The notes under the pieces: generated by a model
The model's database searches: none
Seen by the model: only the letters and a program-made list of their open reading frames with translations
Told to the model about the DNA's origin: nothing
Shown here: one piece after another, positions 1-8,697 of the stretch
Position numbering within the stretch: position 1 is the first letter of the stretch
Layout: every line of letters starts with the position of its first letter
Translations under genes and position numbers: made by a program
NCBI RefSeq assembly: GCF_014212135.1
Contig: NZ_JACJVQ010000015.1
Span: 156,398 to 220,397 of the forward strand
Direction of reading: 5' to 3'
DNA: 64,000 nucleotides
Source of the DNA: Cohnella thailandensis
Lineage (GTDB): Bacteria; Bacillota; Bacilli; Paenibacillales; Paenibacillaceae

Positions 1-49
1 ATGTCCGTTAGACGGCGAAACGAGTACGCTTGAGTGATCGCATACAAAG

Positions 50-94
50 AAAAGGCACTCTCGCCGACCGGATAGTCGGAGGAGAGTGCCTTTT
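50..94. terminator. bidirectional terminator
   Basis: A 13-bp perfect inverted repeat (AAAAGGCACTCTC at 50-62, its complement at 82-94) with an inner CCGAC/GTCGG stem gives A and T runs on both sides. It ends the minus-strand gene at 108 and any gene entering from the left. Confidence 0.85.
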
Positions 95-107
95 GCATTT
101 GCTGTGC

Positions 108-1826
108 TTATTGGAGTCGGCAAACGACTAAAGAGGAGGGAGCAAGACGGACTTCATACCGAGAGGAACCGTCCGCATCGGTGCCCAGCCTTCTCGGCGC
201 TTCCCGCCCGGCGATTCGGCCGAGCTCGGAGCCTTCCGGCACCGCGATCTCCCATCGCTGCGGGATCGGTGCGAAGTTCTCGAGCACGAACGTTCCGTTG
301 TCGTAAGGGAACCAGCCCGCCTGGCCGGGGCCTTCGATACGGTAAGGGTGCGCATCGCCAGCGAGGACGGAGCGCAGCTTCGAAACGACCGCCTCCGGCA
401 GCTTCCACAGATCCGCGTAATCGTCCGGGATGACGAGCGTGTGGATTCTGCCTTTGCCGTAATTGTCGTACATCAGGATCGGGATGTTGTTGTGTCCCTT
501 AAGCGCGACGACGGATTGCCACGTGCCGTTCGTGCTGTAGTCGAGAATCGGGAAGCTGAGTTCCTCGGAGGACTCGGAGAACCGGTCGAACGTGCAGCTG
601 TGCGTGTCGATCGCGAATCGGCGCACCGCCAGCTTCTTGCCGGTCGGATGCAGGGTCGTGAATTCCTCCGCTCCCTTGCCGCTCAAGCGCTCCACGAAGC
701 CCGACGTCATGACGATCTGTCCGCCCGCTTTCAAGTAGCTTTTCATCCGATCGATAATGTCCTTATCCCGCGCGGCGTTCGCGGTGACGAGCAAGGGCCG
801 GGAGATGTCCGTCGGAAAATGAGGCGTGAGCTCGAACGAAATCGCGAGCATTCCCAGGTAATCGTACAGATGATCCTCGCCTTTGGCGTGGTGCGGCTCG
901 TATACCCAAGCGCCGACCGGACGGCCCAGCGCCGCCGCTGCCGCGTCCAGCTTATCCAGCTGATAGCCGAGTGCCGGAACGTGCACGCTGTCCTTCAGTA
1001 GGGAGTAGCAGAACAGCGTCAGCTCCTTGGCTTTGCCGAAGACGCTCAGGTTCGCTTGCTCCAGATAATAGTCGAGATAAGTGCAGTCCAAGCTGTCGAA
1101 CCAGGCTCCGTTGTTGCGCCCCGGCGCCAGGTTGTCCATCCAGCGAAGCAGCGAATAGGACGCGTACCTCGGAATGTGCTGCTGGCTGATCGCCGGATCT
1201 CGCGTCTCGGTTCCGGTGTAGAGGAAGTCGAAGATGTCCGGCTGCTTCTCGGTGTTGTAGCCGGACGCCTGATAGGCTTCGTTCCAGTTCGGGTACTTGA
1301 TGACCATGCGGGACTTCGGATTCGCGGCGCGGGCCGGCTTCATGATGAGATTCTCGGACACCTCGGCCATGAGCTCCAGCCGGAATTCCTCCCAGGTTCG
1401 GTCTCCCTTGCGCGCCAGGCAATCGTCGCAGGCGCAGTTCGTGAAGAAGAAGTCGTCGAAGATGACTTCGTCGAAGACGGAAGCCGCGGTCTCGACCGCT
1501 TCCCGGAACTTGGCGCGGGACGCCTCCTCGGTATAGCAGATGCCCCCGAATAGCCGATTGTAACCGGGCCGATAGGCGTCTCCGAGCGTGGGAGTGATGC
1601 CCCCGGCCGTCTCGATGCCGCGTTCCTCGTAAAATCGTTTCAGCTCCAGCAGCCGTTCCCGGCTTAAGCTGACGTCGCCGCGGTGATTCTCGATGTATAC
1701 CTTGGACAGCTTCAAGTGCTTGCGGAAGAAAGCCAGCTCCTGCTCCAACTGATCGAAGCTGCCGGAGAGGCAGCCGGCCGTGCAGTAGATGGCTAGTTGG
1801 AATTGGTCGTAGGACTTGTCGGACAT
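108..1826 (-). CDS. glycosidase-like TIM-barrel protein, function unknown
   Basis: 572 residues. The start is the ATG at 1826, preceded by AAGGAG at a 7-nt spacing; a longer reading frame upstream has no ribosome site. I see no signal peptide or membrane segment. The first two thirds read like a (beta/alpha)8 barrel with acid-rich strand ends (IFDDFFF near residue 145) and a C-A-C-D-D-C cluster right after it, reminiscent of the Cys metal site of GH42-type beta-galactosidases. A Rossmann-like or glutamine-amidotransferase-like part and a small beta domain seem to follow. The gene diverges from the GntR/solute-binding regulator and lies beside a sugar ABC transporter, so an intracellular role on an imported oligosaccharide is plausible. 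That is inference, and the family is not identified. Confidence 0.6.
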   Translation of the reverse strand: MSDKSYDQFQLAIYCTAGCLSGSFDQLEQELAFFRKHLKLSKVYIENHRGDVSLSRERLLELKRFYEERGIETAGGITPTLGDAYRPGYNRLFGGICYTEEASRAKFREAVETAASVFDEVIFDDFFFTNCACDDCLARKGDRTWEEFRLELMAEVSENLIMKPARAANPKSRMVIKYPNWNEAYQASGYNTEKQPDIFDFLYTGTETRDPAISQQHIPRYASYSLLRWMDNLAPGRNNGAWFDSLDCTYLDYYLEQANLSVFGKAKELTLFCYSLLKDSVHVPALGYQLDKLDAAAAALGRPVGAWVYEPHHAKGEDHLYDYLGMLAISFELTPHFPTDISRPLLVTANAARDKDIIDRMKSYLKAGGQIVMTSGFVERLSGKGAEEFTTLHPTGKKLAVRRFAIDTHSCTFDRFSESSEELSFPILDYSTNGTWQSVVALKGHNNIPILMYDNYGKGRIHTLVIPDDYADLWKLPEAVVSKLRSVLAGDAHPYRIEGPGQAGWFPYDNGTFVLENFAPIPQRWEIAVPEGSELGRIAGREAPRRLGTDADGSSRYEVRLAPSSLVVCRLQ

Positions 1827-2039
1827 GGGTATCGCTCCTTCGAATAGGGATGAGAGACGATGAAGAAAACGTTTTACAAAATCATTATACACGGGATTGA
1901 AAGCCGGGAACAGAGCCGGAACGATAGGCTGCGCCGCATGTCCCGCTATTCCGGCGGCCAGCGGCCGAGTTGACATTTGATGTGAAATGTTCGAGAATAT
2001 AAGCTGATGTTTATGCCGCGAGAGACAGGTGAATTATAC
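1827..2039. promoter_or_regulatory. divergent promoter region
   Basis: This 213-bp gap separates the two divergent genes. Reading the minus strand, a TATAAT lies in TGTATAATG around 1885-1893, about 60 bp before the start at 1826, without a good -35. The plus-strand promoter is not obvious. A regulator-type repeat lies at its right end (2036-2054). Confidence 0.4.
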
Positions 2040-2054
2040 ATGAGTTATAAATCA
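2036..2054 (+). promoter_or_regulatory. putative operator copy 1 (autoregulation)
   Basis: ATACATGAGTTATAAATCA overlaps the ATG of the regulator gene. It matches 16 of 19 positions of the copy at 3871-3889, including an identical 11-bp right half. Each site is two 8-bp half sites at an 11-bp offset. A site on the start codon would suit autorepression. Confidence 0.5.
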
Positions 2055-3470
2055 GATCGTCCATCGTTCCAGGAGCGGCTAGATCACTTCGTCAGCGTCA
2101 TTCGTACGGAAATTATAAACGGCATCCGGCAGGAGGGCACTTATCTGCCCGCGGAGAGCGCCCTGGCCAAGCAGTTCCAGCTCAGCAACAAGTCCATTCG
2201 CAAAGGGCTCGAGCAATTGGTCGAGGAAGGCTTGATCCAGAAGATCGACCGGGTCGGCAGCATGGTGACGCCGCGTCCGAAAGAGTCCATCACGCTTAAT
2301 TTCGGCTGTCCGATCTCCCTGACGACGGACTTCCTGATCGACGAGCTTATCGCGGAATTCGGAAGGCGCAACCCGGGCATTCACGTCCGGAGAATTACGC
2401 TGAACCATTTAAGCTACGCCCAGTCGGCTCAGGAGATGATCTCCAACGGGCTGCTCGACGTCGTCGCTTTCAATAGCCCCCAATTCCAGGAGTGGACGGA
2501 GGAAGGGCTGACTTCCCTTCTGGAAGGATTGGATTCGGATCCCGATATCTATCCGATCGCCGAGGAGGCCTTCCGGGTGGACGGGGTGGGCTACGCGAAG
2601 CCGGTCTCCTTCTCGCCGGTCGTCCTCTGCTATAACAAGCGGCATTTTCAAGAAGCCGGCATTCACGAGCCCGACAGCTATTGGACCTGGAGCGACCTGA
2701 TGGCGGCCGCCTCCAAGCTGTCCAAGTCCCGCGGCCGCCACGGCATCTACTTCCTGCCCGCCTCCGAGAATCGTTATCCCGTGTTCCTGCTTCAGGGATT
2801 CGGCAACCGCCCGAAGGGAATCGGCGGCAGCGGCCTGAACGAGAACGTCCAGGAGGGGCTGCGCGCGCTAAACGAGTTGATCTCGAGCCGCGAGGTGTTC
2901 CCGAATTATTGGGCGCAAGGCAACGACGAGACCGTCCAGCTGTTCGCGGAGGGCCAGGTTTCGGTCATCCTGTGCACGTACTTTAATCTGAATGAATTCG
3001 CGCATTTGCCGCTGGAATACGACATTTGCCCGCTTCCGAGCCTGCAGAGGGGCGATCCCCAGAAGACGCTGCTGCTGTCCATCGGCATGGCGCTCGTTCG
3101 GCATTCCAAGTGGAAGGAGGCGGCTAGAAGGTTCGTCGACTTCCTGGCGTCCGAGGACGCGCAGAACGTCATTCGGGATCGCACGGTCAGCATTCCGGCG
3201 CGCAAGGCGTCGGCGGAGAGAGCGCCGATGGACGGCTTGAAGCGCCCGTCGCGCTATTGGATGTTCCGGGAGATGTTCCCGTCGTTCTCCTATCATCGCG
3301 ACCTAGGCCTGCAAATAAAGGATTTAAGGCAGTTCACGAAGTGGCTCAAGGAGTATTGGTCGGACATGATCGACGAGGAGACGCTGCGACGAAAGTTGGA
3401 GGAGCTATACCGGACAGGTCTAAAACCGGGCGAACGAAGTACAGCAGCTAATGAAAATGGGATTCCTTGA
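2040..3470 (+). CDS. GntR-family regulator fused to a solute-binding-protein sensor domain
   Basis: 476 residues. The start is the ATG at 2040 (AGGTGA seven bases upstream); an upstream in-frame ATG at 2007 lacks a ribosome site. Residues about 9-77 form a GntR winged helix (LPAESALAKQF, then NKSIRKGLEQL and a GLIQ wing). Residues about 85-430 read as an ABC-type extracellular solute-binding domain (family 1 style: LIDELIAEFGRRNPGI near the front, repeated aromatic ligand positions later). There is no signal peptide or lipobox, so the binding-protein domain should work in the cytoplasm as the ligand sensor, replacing the usual UTRA or FCD effector domain. The next genes downstream are a dehydrogenase and a sugar ABC transporter, the likely targets. 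Confidence 0.8.
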   Translation: MSYKSDRPSFQERLDHFVSVIRTEIINGIRQEGTYLPAESALAKQFQLSNKSIRKGLEQLVEEGLIQKIDRVGSMVTPRPKESITLNFGCPISLTTDFLIDELIAEFGRRNPGIHVRRITLNHLSYAQSAQEMISNGLLDVVAFNSPQFQEWTEEGLTSLLEGLDSDPDIYPIAEEAFRVDGVGYAKPVSFSPVVLCYNKRHFQEAGIHEPDSYWTWSDLMAAASKLSKSRGRHGIYFLPASENRYPVFLLQGFGNRPKGIGGSGLNENVQEGLRALNELISSREVFPNYWAQGNDETVQLFAEGQVSVILCTYFNLNEFAHLPLEYDICPLPSLQRGDPQKTLLLSIGMALVRHSKWKEAARRFVDFLASEDAQNVIRDRTVSIPARKASAERAPMDGLKRPSRYWMFREMFPSFSYHRDLGLQIKDLRQFTKWLKEYWSDMIDEETLRRKLEELYRTGLKPGERSTAANENGIP

Positions 3471-3493
3471 TCCCCGATTTTCGTACATCACAT

Positions 3494-3538
3494 ATCCGTT
3501 TCTGATGTCATTTTGAAGACATCGGAGGCGGATTTTTT
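3494..3538 (+). terminator. rho-independent terminator after the regulator
   Basis: ATCCG/CGGAT and TGATGTC/GACATCG arms form an interrupted hairpin followed by TTTTTT. It separates the regulator transcript from the dehydrogenase/transporter operon. Confidence 0.8.
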
Positions 3539-3786
3539 GTTGTTTCAAGTCGATTTGGGGACGAAAAAGCAGAGAGAAGCGGTGGCTGAGGCAGGGCGCA
3601 CCTTCCGTTTCCGGCAAACGAAGCAATGGGGCAGAGGGGGGTGGCGTGGCAAATATTAGTGGGTTTTCTCTAAAATCTGATAGCGATTTCATGCTTGATC
3701 CCCTTGAATGTTAGCGTATTCACTACAACTCGCTTGTTTGAAAAATGTAAGCTGCTAATAAAAGGCCGAAAATCGCTTATTTAGGG
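3539..3786. other. intergenic stretch, nothing recognised
   Basis: AT-richer non-coding DNA between the terminator and the operon promoter. No ORF with a ribosome site, no repeat and no RNA motif that I recognise. Confidence 0.5.
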
Positions 3787-3816
3787 TTGACGGTCTTTTT
3801 GTTAGCTGTGTATAAT
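3787..3816 (+). promoter_or_regulatory. sigma-A-type promoter of the dehydrogenase/ABC operon
   Basis: TTGACG at 3787-3792 and TATAAT at 3811-3816 with an 18-bp spacer. The first operator-like repeat starts three bases after the -10 box, in the right place for repression. Confidence 0.8.
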
Positions 3817-3818
3817 CA

Positions 3819-3837
3819 GTACATCAGTTGTACATCA
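3819..3837 (+). promoter_or_regulatory. putative operator copy 2
   Basis: GTACATCAGTTGTACATCA: two identical GTACATCA half sites 11 bp apart as direct repeats, immediately after the -10 box. The third copy begins exactly 52 bp later, about five helical turns. Confidence 0.6.
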
Positions 3838-3870
3838 AAAATCATCTAAATTATTTACAAATGATGGAAT

Positions 3871-3889
3871 GTAAATCAGTTATAAATCA
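3871..3889 (+). promoter_or_regulatory. putative operator copy 3
   Basis: GTAAATCAGTTATAAATCA has the same direct-repeat layout as 3819-3837 (16 of 19 identical). It lies just before the ribosome site of the dehydrogenase gene. Confidence 0.55.
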
Positions 3890-3899
3890 GGAGGCGCGT

Positions 3900-4889
3900 A
3901 TGCGAGCGATTAAAAGCCGGAGCGGCACTGCGGAAATCGTAGATTTACCCGATCCCGAGATCAAGCCGCAGTATGTCAAAGTCAGAATCGATCATTCCTC
4001 CGTCAGCATCGGCACGGAGCTGCTCATGATTCGCACCAACCCGGGGGCGCCGCTTGGCTACAGCGCGACGGGAATCGTCTTGGAAGCGGGCGAGGGAGTC
4101 ACCCACGTAACCCCGGGCCAGAGAGTCGCTTGTTACGGAAGCCCGGCGCACCGGGAAGTGATGCTGTCCCCGAAGCATCTGACCGTTCCCGTCCCGGACG
4201 GAGTGGAACCGGAGGAAGCGGCGTTCTGCGGGCTGGGCGCCATCGCGATCCATGCTCTCCGGCAAGCGGAGCTGGAGTTCGGGGAAACGGTACTCGTCGT
4301 CGGAGTCGGCATTCTCGGACAGATCATCGCGCGGATCGCCCACGCGTCCAATTATCGCGTCATCGGGCTGGAGCATTTCGAGGAGAGACGGCAGATGCTC
4401 CTGTCCTCCGGAATTCCATACGCCTGCAAGGATGAGGAAGAGGTAGCGGAAGCGCTTCGCTCGACGACCGGAGGCCTCGGAGCGGATGCGGTTCTGGTTT
4501 GCGCGAGCAACCGGCAGGTCAGCCTGATCGATTCCTCCCTCCATTGGCTCCGGGATCGCGGCCGGGTCGTCATCGTCGGAGACACCGGCACGGAGTTCGA
4601 CCGGGACCTGCTCTTCTCCAAGGAAGCGAGCGTGCACATCTCGAGGGCCGGCGGACCCGGACGCTACGAGCCGGATTACGAGCAGCTCGGCATCGACTAC
4701 CCGATCGGGTTCGTTCGTTGGACGGAAGGCCGCAACGTGCAGGATTTCCTGAGAATGGTCCAGGAGAAACGAATCGACATCAAGTCGCTCATCTCCCACC
4801 GGGTCAAGTTCGACGAGCTGCCGGAGCTGTACCGGCAAGTCGAGGCGACTCCCCGGAAGATGATGGGAATCGTCGTTCGGTTCGATTAA
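3900..4889 (+). CDS. zinc-binding-dehydrogenase-like medium-chain oxidoreductase
   Basis: 329 residues. The ATG at 3900 follows GGAGG; an upstream in-frame ATG at 3828 lies inside the promoter/operator DNA and is rejected. The N-terminal GroES-like domain has GYSATGIVLEAGEGV and PGQRVACYGS. The Rossmann domain has VGVGILG at about residues 135-140. The structural-zinc four-Cys lobe of classical alcohol dehydrogenases is missing and the usual catalytic Cys is replaced in a SIGTEL segment. It therefore resembles the short sugar or threonine-dehydrogenase-like members. It is the first gene of the operon with the permeases (24 bp gap), so it probably oxidises the imported sugar or a derivative. 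Substrate unknown. Confidence 0.8.
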   Translation: MRAIKSRSGTAEIVDLPDPEIKPQYVKVRIDHSSVSIGTELLMIRTNPGAPLGYSATGIVLEAGEGVTHVTPGQRVACYGSPAHREVMLSPKHLTVPVPDGVEPEEAAFCGLGAIAIHALRQAELEFGETVLVVGVGILGQIIARIAHASNYRVIGLEHFEERRQMLLSSGIPYACKDEEEVAEALRSTTGGLGADAVLVCASNRQVSLIDSSLHWLRDRGRVVIVGDTGTEFDRDLLFSKEASVHISRAGGPGRYEPDYEQLGIDYPIGFVRWTEGRNVQDFLRMVQEKRIDIKSLISHRVKFDELPELYRQVEATPRKMMGIVVRFD

Positions 4890-4913
4890 GACGTCAGAAG
4901 AGGAGTGATCGGC

Positions 4914-5876
4914 ATGGCGAAGGGTTCCGCAAGGGCGGCCCTGGAAGGCGGCGGCGTCCCGGACGTTCATAAGCCCGGCTTAAGAAGCAAAATGTGGCGT
5001 TACCGCTGGCTCTACCTTTTTATGATACCGGGCATTCTCTATTACCTTATCTATCATTACGTGCCGATGTTCGGCCTGGTCGTGGCCTTCCAGGACTACA
5101 ACCTGATGCAGGGCGTCACGGGCAGCCCGTGGGTCGGCTGGGATAACTTCAAGGCCGTCTTCGAATCTCCCGACTTCCCTCAATTAATGAAGAACACCGT
5201 CATCCTCAGCTTGTACCGGCTCGTCTTCGGCATGCTGCCCGATCTGGTTCTGGCGCTCATGCTGAACGAAATCCGCGTCCGCTGGTTCAAGAAAACGATC
5301 CAGACGCTCACCTACGGACCTCACTTTCTATCGTGGATCATCGTTTACGGCATCATGTTCTCCTTTTTCGCGCCGGGCTCGGGCCTCGTCACCACGTTCT
5401 TCCGCGACATGGGCTGGGGCAACGTCGACGTCCTGACGAATTCGGATCTGTTCCGGCCGATGCTCGTCATGACGGACATTTGGAAAAGCACCGGATACGG
5501 CGCCATCATCTATCTAGCCACTCTAGCCAGCATCAACAACGAGCAGTACGAGGCGGCCGCGATCGACGGCGCCGGGCGCTGGCGCCAGCTGTGGCACGTG
5601 ACGCTGCCCGGAGTCCGGGACGTCTTCATGCTTCTCGTCATTCTTCGCCTCGGCAGCATCCTGGATGCCGGTTTCGAGCAAGTGTACATCTTCCTGAACG
5701 TCCGCGTATACGACGTCGGCGACATTCTGGACACGTGGATTTTCCGCCGGGGCATCGAGGAGATGAACTACAGCGTGCCGGCCGCGGTCGGGGTGTTCAA
5801 GTCAGTCATCGGCTTCGCGCTCGTGCTCGGGGCGAACCGGCTGGCGAAGAGGTTCGGCGGCTCCGGAATCTGGTAA
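4914..5876 (+). CDS. sugar ABC transporter permease (LplB type)
   Basis: 320 residues. The ATG at 4914 is chosen over the in-frame GTG at 4905 because AGAGGAG sits directly in front of that GTG and at a good distance from the ATG. About six membrane segments are visible (first in YLFMIPGILYYLIYHYV). The conserved cytoplasmic EAA loop is at about residues 213-222 (EAAAIDGAGRW) and contacts the ATPase. Inner-membrane half of a carbohydrate importer of the CUT1 family. No ATPase gene lies in the cluster; Firmicute Lpl systems usually share a common MsmX-like ATPase encoded elsewhere. Confidence 0.93.
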   Translation: MAKGSARAALEGGGVPDVHKPGLRSKMWRYRWLYLFMIPGILYYLIYHYVPMFGLVVAFQDYNLMQGVTGSPWVGWDNFKAVFESPDFPQLMKNTVILSLYRLVFGMLPDLVLALMLNEIRVRWFKKTIQTLTYGPHFLSWIIVYGIMFSFFAPGSGLVTTFFRDMGWGNVDVLTNSDLFRPMLVMTDIWKSTGYGAIIYLATLASINNEQYEAAAIDGAGRWRQLWHVTLPGVRDVFMLLVILRLGSILDAGFEQVYIFLNVRVYDVGDILDTWIFRRGIEEMNYSVPAAVGVFKSVIGFALVLGANRLAKRFGGSGIW

Positions 5877-5908
5877 CCGCGTAGAAGAATCGAACGGAGG
5901 TGGCGCAA

Positions 5909-6796
5909 GTGCCCTATATATTCAAGAAGTCGATTCCGGACCGCATCGTCGACACCGTCATTTACGCCGTTCTGGCCGTCTTCGGCCTGGCGACCCTATT
6001 CCCTCTCTATTACGTCGCGGTCGTCTCCATCACGCCATACACGGAAGTTCTTCGCAACGGCGGATTCCTCCTCATCCCCAAGACGTTCACCTGGGATGCC
6101 TACGAGGCTATCTTCACGAGCGGCGTCGTTCCGAAGGCGCTTAACGTCACGATCCTTATCACCCTGCTGGGCACCGCCCTGAACCTTCTGGTGACCACGC
6201 TGCTGGCTTATCCTTTATCGAAAAAGTTCCTGCCCGGACGAAATGCGGTGCTGATGGGAATCGTGTTCACGATGCTGTTCTCGGGCGGTCTTATCCCGAC
6301 CTTCCTCACCGTCAAAGCGACGGGGCTCATGAATACGATCTGGGCTCTTATCATTCCCGGACTCGTGTCGACCTTCAACCTGCTCGTCATGAAGACGTAC
6401 TTCGAATCGCTTCCGGCGGAGATCGAAGAGGCGTCGAAGGTGGACGGCTGCTCGGACGTCGGAACGCTCCTGCGCATCGTGCTTCCTCTCTCCATGCCGA
6501 TCATGGCCACCCTGGGGCTTTTCTACGGGGTCAACCATTGGAACGCGTACTTCGGCGGCATCATGTACTTGAACGATCGGGACTTGTATCCGCTGCAGGT
6601 CGTGCTCCGGAACATGATCATTACGCCGAGCGTCAGCCAGGAGCTGTCCGTTCCGCAGTCCCAGCTCAGCTCCCTGCCGCCGGAATCGATCAAGATGGCG
6701 ACCGTCGTCGTCGCGATCGTTCCGATCATCGCCGTTTATCCTTTCCTCCAAAAGTACTTCATCAAGGGCATGCTTCTCGGAGCCGTGAAGGGCTGA
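5909..6796 (+). CDS. sugar ABC transporter permease (LplC/YtcP type)
   Basis: 295 residues. The GTG at 5909 has GGAGG eight bases upstream; the GTG at 5900 overlaps that ribosome site. It is the second permease subunit, with six membrane segments and the EAA loop around residue 174 (EEASKVDGCSD). The C-terminus ends in FIKGMLLGAVKG, typical of this subfamily. It partners with the preceding permease to form the channel. Gap to the first permease is 32 bp. Confidence 0.93.
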   Translation: MPYIFKKSIPDRIVDTVIYAVLAVFGLATLFPLYYVAVVSITPYTEVLRNGGFLLIPKTFTWDAYEAIFTSGVVPKALNVTILITLLGTALNLLVTTLLAYPLSKKFLPGRNAVLMGIVFTMLFSGGLIPTFLTVKATGLMNTIWALIIPGLVSTFNLLVMKTYFESLPAEIEEASKVDGCSDVGTLLRIVLPLSMPIMATLGLFYGVNHWNAYFGGIMYLNDRDLYPLQVVLRNMIITPSVSQELSVPQSQLSSLPPESIKMATVVVAIVPIIAVYPFLQKYFIKGMLLGAVKG

Positions 6797-6960
6797 TCCA
6801 TACAAACGGAAGAAACAGTGAATGACATGAAGGGGGTATGCGCGAGCCCAAGCGCCAAGCGGCGCCGGCGACCGATAGGGGGGACAGATAGGCGTTCAAG
6901 GCAACCGCGTTGCGGCAAGGCAAGCTCGACAGGTTCAACCAAACCAAGGGAGGTCTACAC
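6797..6960. other. intergenic leader between permease and binding protein
   Basis: 164 bp with GC-rich inverted segments (GCGCC around 6862-6874) but no clear terminator T-run. A processing or stability structure that raises binding-protein expression over permeases would be usual here. No gene seen. Confidence 0.3.
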
Positions 6961-8592
6961 ATGAAACGATCAAGCGCACTTCTGGCAAGTCTTACGGCCG
7001 TAGCCGTTCTGGCGACCGCCTGCAGCGGCAACAACAACAACGGCAACGGCAACGAAGCGTCGCCCGCTCCCGGCTCCGGCTCGTCCGCATCCGGCTCTCC
7101 GTCGGCGTCCGCGGCCCAAACGGAGAAGCTTAAGCTCAATTGGTACGTTATCGCTTCGGCGGACGCCCAGCTTCCCAAGGGAGACGCCGACTTCGTCAAG
7201 AAGGCGATCGACGAGAAGTTCAACGTCGACCTGGTCGTCGACTACATGCCGCTCGGCACCGACTTCCAGAACAAGTTCAACTCGCTCGTCGCCTCCAACG
7301 ACATCCCGGACGTCTTTTTCTCCGAAGGCATTCCATCCAACCAGTACATCAAGGACGGCGTCGCCCGCGAGATGACCGGCCTCGTCACTCCGGAGAACAT
7401 GCCGAACTACTTCAAGTATTGGATCACGGAAGAGGAGCTTCCGAAGTATCAGGTCCAAGGCAAGTTCGCCCGCGCCCCGATTCCGTACGAGAAGAACTAC
7501 TACCGCTCTTATTACATTCGACAAGATTGGCTGGATAAGCTTGGCCTGTCGGTTCCGAAATCCTACGACGAGATGGTCGAGGTCATGAAGGCGTTCACGA
7601 CGGGCGATCCGGACGGCAACGGCAAGAACGACACGTACGGCTTCTCCGCGTACGGCAACGGAACGAACATGTCGCTCGAATTCCCTACTTACGTCAAGAA
7701 CGGACTGTTCGGCGACTTCATGGTCGAAGGCGATCAGTTCATCGACACCCGCACCGATCCGCGCATGCAGCAAGTTCTGACCGATACCCGCGCGCTTCTC
7801 GACCTCGGCGTCGTCGATCCGGATTGGCTGCTGAACAAGAACGGCCAGCAGCTCGAGAAGGCGGAGCAGGGCAAGGTCGGCATCGTGCTCGGCTTCGGCA
7901 AGAACCTGGCGTTCGACAACAATCCGGAAGGCCTGCAGGCGAAGACGAAGGAGATCACCAAGGTCGAGACGGCCAACTGGGCGGCGTTCGATCCGTTCGC
8001 CGAGACGGGCACCTACCTGACTCCGGTGCCGGGCAACCCGTTCCTGTTCAGCTCCAAGTCGTCGGACGAAGAGATCGACCGTTCCATGCAGATACTCGAC
8101 TGGCTCGCCGGCGAGGAAGGCTTCCTGATGACTCACTACGGCCGCGAAGGAACCGAGTTCACCCGCGACGGCAGCACGATCGCGCTGAATCAGGAAGCGT
8201 TCAAGACGAACGTCACCGACCAAGGCAACTTCCTGTCCGTCTACCAATGGTTCACGCCGATCTCGGGTCCGGAAGCGTTCGGAATCGAAGTGTTCGACCC
8301 GAACGTCACCGAGCGCGACAAGCAGATCCTCGAGACGATCAACTCCTACAAGCTCGTGGACAGCGTCGGCACCAGCATGGTCGTCAAGGAAGGCATGGAT
8401 CTGGCCGCGCTTCGCAAGCGCATGAACGAGCTGCAGGTCAAGGTGCTCTACGACGACAAGAACGCCGACAACTGGCCGAAGTATCGCGAAGAGCTGATGA
8501 CCAAGTACCAAGGCAAGGAAATCTTCGACTATTACGCCCAGCAAGTATCGGAAGCCCGCGGCACGACGATTACGTTCAATTCGGGCAGCTGA
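6961..8592 (+). CDS. large extracellular solute-binding lipoprotein of the sugar ABC transporter
   Basis: 543 residues. The ATG at 6961 follows GGAGG; an upstream in-frame ATG at 6910 is unsupported. Lipoprotein signal with the acceptor Cys at residue 21 (LATAC; the -3 position is Ala rather than Leu, slightly atypical). It is followed by an Asn/Gly/Ser/Ala/Pro-rich tether to about residue 60, then a family-1-type substrate-binding fold. The acidic loop GDPDGNGKNDTYGF (about residue 218 on) looks like a calcium-binding loop common in LplA/YtcQ-like proteins. It captures the oligosaccharide for the two permeases upstream. Confidence 0.93.
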   Translation: MKRSSALLASLTAVAVLATACSGNNNNGNGNEASPAPGSGSSASGSPSASAAQTEKLKLNWYVIASADAQLPKGDADFVKKAIDEKFNVDLVVDYMPLGTDFQNKFNSLVASNDIPDVFFSEGIPSNQYIKDGVAREMTGLVTPENMPNYFKYWITEEELPKYQVQGKFARAPIPYEKNYYRSYYIRQDWLDKLGLSVPKSYDEMVEVMKAFTTGDPDGNGKNDTYGFSAYGNGTNMSLEFPTYVKNGLFGDFMVEGDQFIDTRTDPRMQQVLTDTRALLDLGVVDPDWLLNKNGQQLEKAEQGKVGIVLGFGKNLAFDNNPEGLQAKTKEITKVETANWAAFDPFAETGTYLTPVPGNPFLFSSKSSDEEIDRSMQILDWLAGEEGFLMTHYGREGTEFTRDGSTIALNQEAFKTNVTDQGNFLSVYQWFTPISGPEAFGIEVFDPNVTERDKQILETINSYKLVDSVGTSMVVKEGMDLAALRKRMNELQVKVLYDDKNADNWPKYREELMTKYQGKEIFDYYAQQVSEARGTTITFNSGS

Positions 8593-8630
8593 TCTCCGGG
8601 ATTGATGAAGCGAGGCAATAAGAGTTGAAA

Positions 8631-8665
8631 AAGGCGGAGAGACGGAACGCGCGGCTCTCCGCCTT
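8631..8665 (+). terminator. hairpin between binding protein and beta-helix gene
   Basis: An 11-bp perfect stem (AAGGCGGAGAG / CTCTCCGCCTT) without a long T-run. It may be a weak terminator or a 3' stabilising hairpin. Confidence 0.55.
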
Positions 8666-8697
8666 ATCTAACCATCTTAGCGAAGGGGGGAGCCGTC

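Noticed and set aside
3828..3899. N-terminal extension of the dehydrogenase from the ATG at 3828
   Set aside because: It lies within the operator repeats a few bases after the promoter -10 box; the ATG at 3900 has a proper GGAGG.
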